16,494 nt of DNA from Bremia lactucae (GCF_004359215.1 NC_090627.1:1131119-1147612); one strand, 5' to 3'. Shown: positions 8,536 through 16,449, numbered from the stretch's first letter. Numbers and translations are program-made. The notes: generated by a model from the sequence alone, not told the origin.

Positions 8536-8976
8536 TCACACGCTTGTAGACGCTTCAAGACGTTCATCAGATGACCCTCTGATGAGCGAGAGGCAGGCAT
8601 CGTCACGGCTAATTGCTGCCAGCCAATGCATGGCTCGTACTTTCTGAGCCATGACTTTTCCAAGGATGACACCAAATTTGTCATCCAAATCCAGTACGAT
8701 GAAAATATCATCGTATTGTTTACCCTTTAACGCGTATTGGATACCAACTACTTGGTTATTTACTGTTACAGATGCGCCTGTCGCTAGGCGCACTGTCATC
8801 CTCGTTAGTGAAATATCGCGCTCAATAAATTTAAGTCCGCGATCTTCTAGCGATTGGCGTGGAATGCAGTTGTTTGACGCCCCACAATCGACAAGGGACT
8901 TCAGTGGCAACTTATTTGCCGCTATAATTTTTAAGGTAATGAGGTTAACCTTATCACTTGCGGCGGTTAGACACAA
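8536..8976 (-). pseudogene. gypsy retropepsin-like protease, frameshifted
   Basis: The minus-strand frame reads LPLKSLVDCGASNNCIPRQS, then LEDRGLKFIERDISLTRMTV, RLATGASVTVNNQVVG and YDDIFIVLDLDDKFGVILGK. This is an aspartic protease of gypsy type: D30 of the frame in V-D-C-G-A-S is the catalytic Asp (codon 8889-8887), and the downstream ILG corresponds to the conserved ILG that closes the fold. Most retropepsins have D-[ST]-G; here the middle residue is Cys. After ILGK the frame is lost: the usual continuation (SWLRKYEPCIGWQQ) is in another frame near 8655-8610, so a frameshift separates protease from linker. Confidence 0.85.
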
Positions 8977-8989
8977 TGTTTGTGTGCAT

Positions 8990-9560
8990 CAGCCGAGGCC
9001 CATTCGGATGGACCCGCCCAAGTTCGATGGAACTGCAGCGCACACGATTTTCACTGGCTTTTAGCCCTGGAGCAATGCGGTAAATTTGTTTGACGCTGCT
9101 GAATGAGTAGGGAGCTTCGTACGTACTGACCCCGATCGTTTTTTGGCGATCCCCCTTGCCGTTGTGATGTCGCAACAGCGTCGGATACGCGTCCTCCGCT
9201 GTTTCTAACGGGAGGTCATTCGTTTCGCTCAGTGTTTCTAAGCACTCAGCGCGGGGCACTACAATCATAGACGTAGTGGTCCGTCTTTCGACAACGATTG
9301 AGTTTTGCAAGCGTTTGTGACTTAAAAAGCAATTTTCTCGCTCTCTACATACGATGAGTTCCATAGGTTCTGGACCTCCATTTTCTTGTCGTCTCGGAGG
9401 ACGATAAGCTCCAAAGTGGACAAAAGCCTGTTCAAGGACGAAGTCGTCCTGTACCGCTGATTCGAGCCGGAAAAGGTGAGTCTTAACAGGACCGTCTTCA
9501 AGACCTTTATTAAGCACAGCTCTACCTGTTCTTATGCATCTATTGGATGACTCACAACAC
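8990..9560 (-). pseudogene. gypsy gag C-terminal half, broken
   Basis: The minus strand reads NKGLEDGPVKTHLFRLESAV from about 9515, then FVHFGAYRPPRRQENGGPEP and MELI near 9410-9350. These are the end of the capsid ('GL.DGPVKT.LFRLE') and the Pro/Arg-rich linker ahead of the zinc knuckle ('YRPPRR.E.GGPEPMDL') of oomycete gypsy gag. The zinc knuckle itself is no longer recognisable (RENCFLSHKRLQ). A piece readable as NPIDA just upstream (9545) is where the capsid should continue, but the next capsid segment is on the other strand. Confidence 0.8.
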
Positions 9561-9935
9561 CAACTTACAATCTGACGCTTCCGCGTCAACCCGAAAGCTT
9601 AAAAATCGAAATCTTAAAGTATTTAAAGCAGTCGAAGGCGAATTTCCTTTAAGATGGCTCGTCAAAATAGACGAAGCCATTAAAGCTCGCCGCATCAATG
9701 ATGATGCGACAAAAGTGAAATGGCATGTCAAACTTAGCCGAGCGTGCCAAATCATGGGCCTTATGGCACAAGCTCACGACCCATTGGTTATTGGGTCGTC
9801 TGATCTCTCTAAGACCCGGCTTAGGCAAATATTTGAGCCGCCACGTGCCAAGTTCAGGACTCGAGCCGAGCTCCTGGATTTGAAGCAGGGCAATCATGAT
9901 CTTCAAGCTGATTTTAACATACACGATACCCCGCT
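9560..9935 (+). pseudogene. gypsy gag capsid segment, inverted in place
   Basis: On the plus strand the frame reads LKVFKAVEGEFPLRWLVKID, EAIKARRINDDATKVK, HDPLVIGSSDLSKTRLRQIF and EPPRAKFRTRAELLDLKQGN. This is the N-terminal and central part of the same gypsy capsid whose C-terminal continuation ('NPIDA', 'GLEDGPVKTHLF') starts at 9545 on the minus strand. Homology ends near HDLQADFNIHD (about 9930). A frame disturbance near 9720-9760 replaces the usual 'LAGRAKSWA' block. The frame stays open to 10170, but beyond 9935 it is antisense to the gag N-terminus and is probably not coding. Confidence 0.8.
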
Positions 9936-10165
9936 AGCAGCTGCTGTCTCAGCACTACTAATTGTTGAGCTCCTTGTTCGCTCAACAGCTGCGAGTGATG
10001 TAGCCTTGCTGGCAGAACAAGGCTGCTTCTTTTCAAGCCCCGTCGAGTTGATGTTGAATGAACTCGGCTATAGCCGCATGTTGTTCATCTGTGTTCAGAG
10101 TGAACATCATGGCGCTAACGGCTGGCCCGCCTGCGACAAAGCTCATGCGCTCTATCGCTCTCCAT
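9936..10165 (-). pseudogene. gypsy gag N-terminal remnant
   Basis: On the minus strand an ATG at 10165 opens MESDRAHELCRRRASR before a stop. A second frame continues with MFTLNTDEQHAAIAEFIQHQ near 10110-10050. Composition (Gln, Ala, Glu rich, likely helical) and position about 150 nt inside the LTR fit a gypsy gag start. It is interrupted by a stop and at least one frameshift. The similarity is positional more than motif based. Confidence 0.5.
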
Positions 10166-10304
10166 TTTAAGGTCACTTAAAAATGAGTTAACATTTCACG
10201 CGTTGCGTGATAGCCTTCTTGAGGGTCTTGAAAGCTCCCTCTTTCTTTATCGAACATGTCCATATTGGATGGAACGTGCGTAGGCCGTTGAACGGACTAC
10301 GAAG

Positions 10305-10312
10305 TGCTACCA
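10305..10312 (-). other. Primer-binding-site-like sequence (initiator Met tRNA type)
   Basis: Two nucleotides inside the LTR edge the minus strand reads tggtagca, complementary to a tRNA 3' end TGCTACCA as found in eukaryotic initiator tRNA-Met. Only the first eight bases fit. It supports reading the LTR at 10315-10825 as the 5' LTR of the minus-strand gypsy element. Confidence 0.45.
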
Positions 10313-10314
10313 GG

Positions 10315-10825
10315 GGTAAGGGGGGCACCTTTTGCTAGTACTGTTTACAGTACTAGCTAACATACACTGGCTACAGTGAAGGTAGGGTGCCTCGACTACT
10401 TCACGTACACGACGTGCGGAGAAAGGTTCTAAGTAGCTAAGAACTCTTAGCTACTTAAGGTTAATTTTAAGGCTTTAGAATGGGGAAAAGTAGAACTGTA
10501 TTAATGTATTAAGCCCCTCCGTAACGATCTTCTATCTACTGGCTTTGATATATTAATAACTAGCTATGCAATGCGCCTCCTTGCGCGACGCCTAATCGTG
10601 TCTTGTAAGGATTGGCGGGGTTGCTTAAGTATAAATTAACCAATCAGTAGAACTAATGTCTTATCTGCGTCAATTTTTATCAAATTTGGTATTATTGGAA
10701 TTATTAAGTCAAATAAATTAAAGATAATAATTTTGTACATCTTTTTTTATTTCCTCTCATCGGAAATAATATTTATCATTCCTCTTATAGGAAATAATGT
10801 TTTAGTTGCGGGACACCCCGATACA
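10315..10825 (-). repeat. LTR of gypsy element (degraded ends)
   Basis: This stretch is a diverged copy of the LTR at 15655-16117, in the same orientation. Shared blocks include gcgcctccttgcgc, cgtgtcttgtaa, gattggcggggtt, aaccaatca, aaagataataattttgtac and tttatttcctctcat. Its left end (ggtaaggggggcacc) and right end (acaccccgataca) are mutated forms of TGTAACGGGGCACC and ACACCCCGTTACA. Two perfect hairpins lie in its left part: 10334-10357 (10-bp arms) and 10431-10456 (11-bp arms). The strand is inferred from the primer-binding-like site and minus-strand gag next to its left end. Confidence 0.85.
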
Positions 10826-12482
10826 ATTACCGTGTATGGAAATATTGACAATAATATAAACTCAGAAAATACTATATTTCTTCTTTACAATTTATCTTAT
10901 ATAAGTAGCAAGTTTTGGATAGTTTGAACACTTGTGTCCGGATTTGTCGATTTGCAGCCGATAAATTTCAGCACTGGCAAAATTGTATAACGTTTCGGTT
11001 TCTTTAATTTACTCGTCACGAAAAACGTTATGCTAAAGCATTTGAGAGCTGCCTCGAACGATCGGCAGAGAATGAGCCAGTTGGACAAATAATTGTGTCA
11101 ACCCGCGACATTTAGATTTTAATCGAAACGGTCTCTCCTAGTCCTAATTGTCAATTTTTTATCTGAAAATTTGCGGACTTGAAAAAGGAGGCTTGATTAC
11201 TGCCAAGCTTTAACTTTGATTAAGTTAACACAAAGCGCTGCAAGAATACCACTTGTTTCTACTCTTACGACAAAAATGTTCACATAATCTTTGTAATAAG
11301 AAAACGCCTAGTATCTCATTTATTGAACTCTTTTAGTGCCCAGAATTGCATTTGTTACCCTGGCGTTGAAGCGCTCAAGCCAACTGTGACAACCATAATT
11401 TTTAATCAGCTAAGCCAATTGTCTACTTCCACCGAAATTAGTTGCTCTATCGGATCGTCGTCCATGGGCGCATTGATGACGGCAGGAAATAAATGGAGGG
11501 TGGCAGTGTGGCTTGGTAATTCTCCTGCGGTATGAGACTCTCCGCACAGCTTACGCTCAAAGCAGCTGAATCTGCAGCTGCTATGCATTCAACTGATTTG
11601 CCTGATCTAATCATGATCCAAAATTAAGACCATTGTTGATATCGAGTGGGGTAGCATCCAGAAACGTTATAGTTGGTAGGCAGCCGATAAATGCAAAAAT
11701 AAGGCCGAGTCAAAAACCCTACATGATGTGAGCGACTTTCCCTTCAGCTTTTATGCATACTGATATATACTGTCTGCATCAGCGAGATACCACCCATTTG
11801 CTTCCTTAGCACTTATGACGCCACCCAGCGCGATTAGGCTTTTTCGCTGTCTAGTTAATCAATCGGCGACTAGTTCAAGATCATGTTACGAAGCAGCACA
11901 TGCAGTGCAAAGGCTGTAGTTGTGCTTTTTACTAAGTATCCTTGCATGGTCGCGAAATGTGCAATCAGACAGGGCATCGATCTTCCATTTAAACTCGGTC
12001 ATTTCTTTGTTCGTATCGTGCCCGTACTGTTACTGGGAGAGCTCCAACCTTTACAGAATGATAAGAACGATGTGCATCATCTTTTGCATCTCAACTCGTG
12101 CCTGCACAAGAAAAAAGGTCCCAACGTGAACGCAAAATGGGCAAACCCAAAAGGATGGCAAATGGGCAATTTTCGTGTTCGATTTAGCTAAAGTACGTGA
12201 ATTCGTCGTCGACAAAAGTGTCCAGGTGGTCCCTGCCAACGCTTGGAATATAAGCACTTGACAACAAAAAAAGAGTAGGAGCAAGTCACATAGACCCTTC
12301 CTCCTCTTTCCCACTCCTCTCGACGTCAGACCGTGCCTTGTCGATTAAAAGGTACTTTGGCACACGACCACGACGGCCAATCACGATGCAGCGAGACTTT
12401 CGTGTTCATATTAATGGGTCTATCCTATTGTACAACTCTTGCCAGCAAAGGGAGGGCTGGGGGCGGGAGAGGGTTACGTAAA
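10826..12482. other. Intergenic stretch, no gene identified
   Basis: The first 500 bp are AT-rich. Scattered open frames on both strands (11323-11535 plus, 11588-11406 minus, 11883-12191 plus, 12314-12051 minus) have no recognised motif. The minus strand near 11480-11330 reads NAPMDDDPIEQLISVEVDNW and, after a stop, YGCHSWLERFNARVTNAILG, which looks coding-like and could be a decayed transposase, but I cannot name a family. A G-rich tract closes the stretch at 12450-12473. Confidence 0.4.
12450..12473 (+). other. G-quadruplex-capable G-run cluster
   Basis: Five runs of at least three G (12450-12452, 12454-12456, 12459-12463, 12465-12467, 12471-12473) are separated by 1-3 nt loops on the plus strand. 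It starts ten bases beyond the stop codon of the minus-strand secreted-protein gene, so the G-rich strand is the template and the mRNA 3' UTR would carry the C-runs. Confidence 0.7.
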
Positions 12483-13091
12483 TTAGGCTATGGCAGCTTC
12501 CGAGCCACTGGCCACTTGGTCTTCGCGTACTGTTTTCGTGCCTGCGAGAATTTCATACTCGCACTTAGAGCCATCGATAAAATTTGTTTCGTCAAATTTC
12601 AAATACAAGGTCGTGGCCACGGGGCGCAAACCCGAATATGCCGCCGAGAGACCTCGAATCAAGCCATTCTCCTGTCGGTCCGCCGATTTGGGCGCAATAC
12701 GCAAGTCAAAACACTTTTCCTTCGAGCCTAGATACCATTGGCTCATTTCACCACATACACTCACGACGCAGTTGGGGATCGAACGAACGTCAAAATTCAC
12801 GACCGCAGACTCTTTCTCGCCCACGGTAGGCACACGGCGGTCGTTAAACAACACCACGGTGCCACCGCCCATGATTTTCTCGGAAATGGGAACAAGTTGG
12901 CGCGGCACGCCGGTTTTACCCTCTTCCCACGACGCCGAGAGCACACGCACAGGCTCTGGTGTCGACTCGCTGCTGACAATCCGGTCCAGGAGGCCACGAA
13001 GGCGCGTATGCTGCGACTGCTCTGACTCGATAGCGAAGGCCACGGAGACGGCCAAGGCAGTCAAGAGTATCAGTTGTAACAGGAACGGCAT
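12483..13091 (-). CDS. Predicted secreted protein, 202 aa, four cysteines
   Basis: An intact single-exon gene with ATG at 13091 and TAA at 12485-12483. Residues 1-20 form a classical signal peptide: short N-region, hydrophobic core LLQLILLTALAVSVAF, and A-F-A before the likely cut after Ala20. The mature part has four Cys (108, 113, 127, 177), compatible with two disulfides, and no further membrane segment. Near the mature N-terminus TRLR (29-32) followed by EEG (57-59 region) resembles, but does not match, the RxLR-EER host-translocation signature of oomycete effectors. An initiator-like element lies about 90 nt upstream (13185-13179). I do not recognise the mature domain. The intact frame among dead repeats suggests selection. 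It could be an effector candidate or a conserved extracellular protein; the former is weakly supported. Confidence 0.8.
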   Translation of the reverse strand: MPFLLQLILLTALAVSVAFAIESEQSQHTRLRGLLDRIVSSESTPEPVRVLSASWEEGKTGVPRQLVPISEKIMGGGTVVLFNDRRVPTVGEKESAVVNFDVRSIPNCVVSVCGEMSQWYLGSKEKCFDLRIAPKSADRQENGLIRGLSAAYSGLRPVATTLYLKFDETNFIDGSKCEYEILAGTKTVREDQVASGSEAAIA

Positions 13092-13171
13092 TATGACGAC
13101 GGTCTGTGGGTGGATAAGTGCGGGTGGGAGCTAGCTTAATCGCTACGGGGACGGCAGAGGTCCTTGGGGCT

Positions 13172-13188
13172 AAAAACAGAAGTGAGAA
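13172..13188 (-). promoter_or_regulatory. Oomycete initiator-like element (Inr)
   Basis: On the minus strand the sequence ttctcacttctgttttt contains TCACTTC, matching the oomycete Inr core TCAYTTY, followed by a T-rich part similar to the flanking promoter region. It lies about 90 nt upstream of the secreted-protein ATG, the usual distance for oomycete transcription starts. Confidence 0.45.
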
Positions 13189-13349
13189 GGTGACCCAGCC
13201 ATATTCGTAGATAAAGGGGTGGGGCTACAGCCTGTATTTTATCAAATTGAGATTTCGCAAATTTACAGAAAGACCAATTCGTTTTTTTTGTGTCCGAAAG
13301 AGCGCAGTGGTTTACTTTTAACAGGAGTTAGGCCATGGTCAACTCCGCG

Positions 13350-13495
13350 ATCCAAGGCATCTATATCTATATATATTATATCGCGCAGATATGCGGCGTA
13401 ATCAGAATTAGCTTCATTTATAAACGCCATCCAAGGCATCTATATCTATATATATTATATCGCGCAGATATGCGGCGTAATCAGGATTAGCTTCA
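13350..13495. repeat. 67-bp direct repeat, two copies, 79-bp period
   Basis: Copy 1 (13350-13416) and copy 2 (13429-13495) are identical except for A/G at 13406/13485. Each starts atccaaggcatctatatcta, has a TA-rich core and ends with tagcttca. A 12-bp spacer separates them. The near identity suggests a recent tandem duplication in the promoter side of the secreted-protein gene. Confidence 0.95.
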
Positions 13496-14359
13496 AAACT
13501 TAACCTTTCAGGAATGATATCCTGAAGAAGCTGATCGTAATTGTGGCGGATCAGCTGGTATCCCTTTCTTGATTGCGACCACCATAATCACATGATCAAT
13601 TGGCTAACAACACGAAAATGAGGCATGATCCAGGTTCAAATCACGCCAGCATCACTAGATGATCAATGCTCTTGACATTCAGTGACTGCAGAAAGGTTTA
13701 CGAGCCGCGTGGACCCATTCTGCAAACCACAACATACATTTTTTTTTCAACGGTACCGCATTGTACACGTGGCCATCTACGTAACAATGAGACAGAGAAG
13801 TTCTTGATAAAGTGTAACGTGGTGGTCCATATTTAATCTGGACGGATAAATGAGCAGCTGCGTAATGCTGCGTGTCAACTAGAGGTCTGATGTAACCTGT
13901 TGTAACGGCTTGAGACTTCTGGCCATATATCCAGTTGAAAATTATCCCCCGTCGCGTAGAAAAAAAAATAGTTCATGGGGATGATTAGCAAACAGAGTTT
14001 GTACTGTCAATCCCATATAATGGAAGGGAGGTTTTATTCGTCAGCAAAAGAAAATTGCTACCAATGCGACCTTATCATGGTTCAGTGCCAATTTGTACCC
14101 AAAGTGTGTAATCTTTATGCAAGTAACAGTTACAAACTGCCTTCCCACGGCGTTTATATGCAACTCGATTGCATGTTGCCGTGCTAGTGCAGCCATGTTA
14201 CAGTAAAACGAAAGCGCATTTTATTTGTATGACGCCGAGGTCGTGTTCGTGGCGACAATCTTTTGTTAAGAACTGCGTAATTACTGCAGCGGTGGATTCT
14301 ACATGGAATACGTAATATACGAGACATTGCTTTCGTATCGTCTGCGCGCATTACTGACC

Positions 14360-15446
14360 TCAGAAAATGTCTGTACTTGCCGTAGTGCCGTCACAATGCT
14401 TGCTAATCATGCTCACCAACGCATCGCGAATGGCTCCGCTCCGCTCGTCCATCAACTGACCACTCTTGAATAATTTAAAGTAGGGCAACGATGTCACGTC
14501 AAACGCTTCCGCCACGCTCTACAATAGAAATATAAACCCAGCCATGTATCAGTCGTGCAGCCATGTTACAACCGCCAATTCGAATACAATGGCTTTATTT
14601 TTTTTTCACCTCGAGTTCATCAATGTCCACAATTGCAAATATTGCAAAAGGAAATTTTTGGCTTAACGCTTGAAAAAATGGCGCAATCATTACGCACGGC
14701 TTACACCAAGTCGCTTCAAAATTCACTACTAACTACAATATCAAGAATGAGAATTCAAAAAAAAACAATGTACCGGTACAATTCAATATTGTATCGGTTT
14801 TTCTGATACAGCCACGTACCGCAATGCTCGACTCGCGATTTTGCTGCCAAAGTTGTTCCCACTGCGTTTCCGACGTGACGCGCACCACTGACGAAAGTTG
14901 TTGATAAGTTGTAACGTCAGTTTGTAGCGACATGGAATTGCCAAAAGAAGCAAGCGCTGGCGTCCACGGCAAGATTGTATTTGCCATGTGTCTCTGGATT
15001 CGCGATTCTAATGTCATTTTGTCCACAAAGCGCATGTCATCGCACTTGATTCCATCGCTATAAAAATGAAAAGATGGTACGCGTGTCACGTGGCAATTCT
15101 TGGACACAATTGGAAGCTCCTTCACATCGACTTTTAGAAATACGATGCTGTGATATGTGGCGCTGAGCTCATGGAGTGCGGGGTACAGGCAGCATGACAA
15201 GGCGGAGAAATGAACAATGACTAAGCCTTGTTTTCGACAAATGAGCTCGTTAAATCGATGCTCGGATGTTACGTAGATCACGCGGCTCTATGGTGTCCGT
15301 TGCCACCAAATTTAGAGATCGAATTCAAGCTTTAGATCACACTCATTTTTTAGTCAAATAGAAAGATTACGCACATTAAGAGGGACGTACTCGCCATCCC
15401 GGCTTAGCACAGTGCGCATGAACCAGCTCCAACAGCCTTGCGACAT
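14360..15446 (-). CDS. Tandem thioredoxin-domain protein, 4 exons, 267 aa
   Basis: Model on the minus strand: exon 1 15446-15391, exon 2 15285-14820, exon 3 14732-14610, exon 4 14518-14360 (TGA). Introns of 105, 87 and 91 nt start GTACGT, GTACGT and GTGAAA and end in AG, and the joined frame is open. Two thioredoxin folds follow each other. Domain 1 (about residues 20-115) has VIVHFSA, VFLKVDV and the cis-Pro loop RVPSF, but the active-site loop is shortened to SCCLYP, without CxxC. Domain 2 (about 148-255) has VVNFEATWCKPCVMIAP with the catalytic Cys184-x-x-Cys187, IVDIDELE and the cis-Pro loop SLPYF. It is therefore likely a thiol-disulfide oxidoreductase with one active and one non-catalytic, perhaps substrate-binding, domain. 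No clear signal peptide is seen. Domain 2 and exons 3-4 are very well supported; exon 1 is the least certain part, chosen as the only upstream ATG joined in frame by a GTACGT donor. Confidence 0.85.
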
Positions 15447-15654
15447 TGGCAATTGTTTTATTTAATGTGCTCAACACCGGAATAGGAAGTTATTGTCTAA
15501 GAACCCGACGTTTGTTAACTTGTAATAATACCCTATCGACTTTTGATAGTCGGGTCGTGAAATTCATTGCGGCTTTGCAAGACCACGTACAAATTGACGA
15601 TATCGAAATAGTGTGGCCAGAAAAATATTTACTGATTCATTTTTTAGCGTCTAC
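15447..15654. other. Upstream region of the thioredoxin gene
   Basis: About 210 bp between the thioredoxin start and the solo LTR. No clear initiator or TATA element is recognised. A plus-strand open frame (15446-15697) runs through it into the LTR but has no known motif. Confidence 0.4.
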
Positions 15655-16117
15655 TGTAACGGGGCACCCTTCACTAGTACTGGTCAGTATTAGTTAATAG
15701 TATACTGGCCTCGAAACTTCTCGTACACAAGGGTACCGAGGAAGGTTTTTTTAGTAGCGAAGTACCAAAAGCAATTCAACGGATTAAAATTAGGGAAAAG
15801 TAAGACTGTGTTAATATATTAAGTTCTCTACGTAACGATTTCTATTTGCTACTTGAATCTATTATATTAGTATCTAACTAAGTATGGCGCCTCCTTGCGC
15901 ACCGCACGATCGTGTCTTGTAACGATTGGCGGGGTTAATTAGACTTAAATCAACCAATCAATAGAGCTTATGTTTTATTGCATCACAATTATCCATTTAA
16001 CTCTAATAAATAAAGATAATAATTTTGTACTTCTTTTTTTATTTCCTCTCATAGGAATTAATATTTATCATTTCTCTTATAGGAAATAATACTTATGTAA
16101 CAAGACACCCCGTTACA
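15655..16117 (-). repeat. Solo LTR, gypsy family, 463 bp
   Basis: It begins TGTAACGGGG (15655) and ends CCCCGTTACA (16117), a perfect 10-bp terminal inverted repeat with the TG...CA ends of LTRs. It shares ordered blocks with the LTR at 10315-10825 (gcgcctccttgcgc, attggcggggtt, aaccaatca, aataattttgtac). No gag or pol sequence flanks it, so it appears to be a solo LTR. No exact 4-6 bp target-site duplication is seen (tctac before, tcaca after). Orientation is inferred from the other copy. Confidence 0.9.
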
Positions 16118-16134
16118 TCACACTATAAATGTAG

Positions 16135-16175
16135 GCGGGCACGTCGTAATGCGGGCACGTCGTAATGCGGCCACG
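16135..16175. repeat. 16-bp tandem repeat, 2.5 copies
   Basis: The unit gcgggcacgtcgtaat occurs at 16135-16150 and 16151-16166, followed by a partial copy with one mismatch (gcggccacg, 16167-16175). Confidence 0.95.
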
Positions 16176-16449
16176 CTCTACTTAGACACACACCCTAGCA
16201 CAGCGAGGAAGCAGTTAAACCTGCTTCTCTTGCGTGCAGTGAGGTAGTTGTGGTGGGCGCGCAAGCGACCTCACCCAACCCACTAAGTACTCTGGTTAAG
16301 TGTCGTCACGGGAGCGGTAATCCGACTCCTCGCGCACTTACCAAGTAGGAAGTAATTTTCAGACTGATTTATATTTAATAGAATTAAATACAAATACCTA
16401 TTTTTACCAATTAAAATGTTATCTCTACAGAAATCATTTAATATGTATT

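Larger units (their letters stand above)
6985..10825 (-). mobile_element. Ty3/gypsy retrotransposon, truncated and rearranged
   Basis: On the minus strand from right to left: an LTR (10825-10315), a primer-binding-like site (10312-10305), gag start (about 10165), gag C-terminal part (about 9545-8990), aspartic protease (8976-8640), linker, and reverse transcriptase (7572-6985). RNase H, integrase and the 3' LTR are missing; the element ends near the minus-strand copia fragment. The capsid-coding part of gag (about 9560-9935), which should also be on the minus strand here, is on the plus strand. Stops and frameshifts are frequent. The protease-before-RT order and RT motifs identify gypsy type. 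Confidence 0.85.
13092..14359. other. Intergenic region between the two host genes
   Basis: This is upstream of the secreted-protein gene and downstream of the thioredoxin gene. It holds the Inr-like element, a 67-bp direct repeat (13350-13495) and AT-rich stretches. A 70-codon plus-strand frame (13975-14187, MGMISKQSLYCQ...) has no recognisable motif and is probably chance. Confidence 0.5.

Noticed and set aside
12490..13134. 214-codon plus-strand ORF, longer than the annotated gene opposite to it
   Set aside because: It is antisense to the 202-aa secreted protein, which has a clear signal peptide, clustered Cys and an Inr-like element at the right distance. The plus frame has no start context, motif or composition of its own.
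13629..13645. tRNA-like B-box (ggttcaaatc)
   Set aside because: The flanking bases do not pair as a T-arm and no matching acceptor stem or anticodon arm is found upstream.
13975..14187. 70-codon plus-strand ORF with several Cys
   Set aside because: No signal peptide, no recognisable motif, located in an AT-rich intergenic stretch; chance is the simplest explanation.
14555..14806. 83-codon plus-strand ORF
   Set aside because: It is antisense to exon 3 and the flanking introns of the thioredoxin gene; the minus strand carries the WCKPC thioredoxin motif.
15446..15697. Plus-strand ORF running from the thioredoxin start into the solo LTR
   Set aside because: It opens at a TTG, has no recognised motif and reads into LTR sequence. 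A gene truncated by LTR insertion is possible but nothing supports it.
10315..16117. The two LTRs as ends of one retrotransposon
   Set aside because: The interval has two host genes and no gag or pol; the LTRs are strongly diverged from each other; the primer-binding-like site points to the left of 10315, not into the interval.
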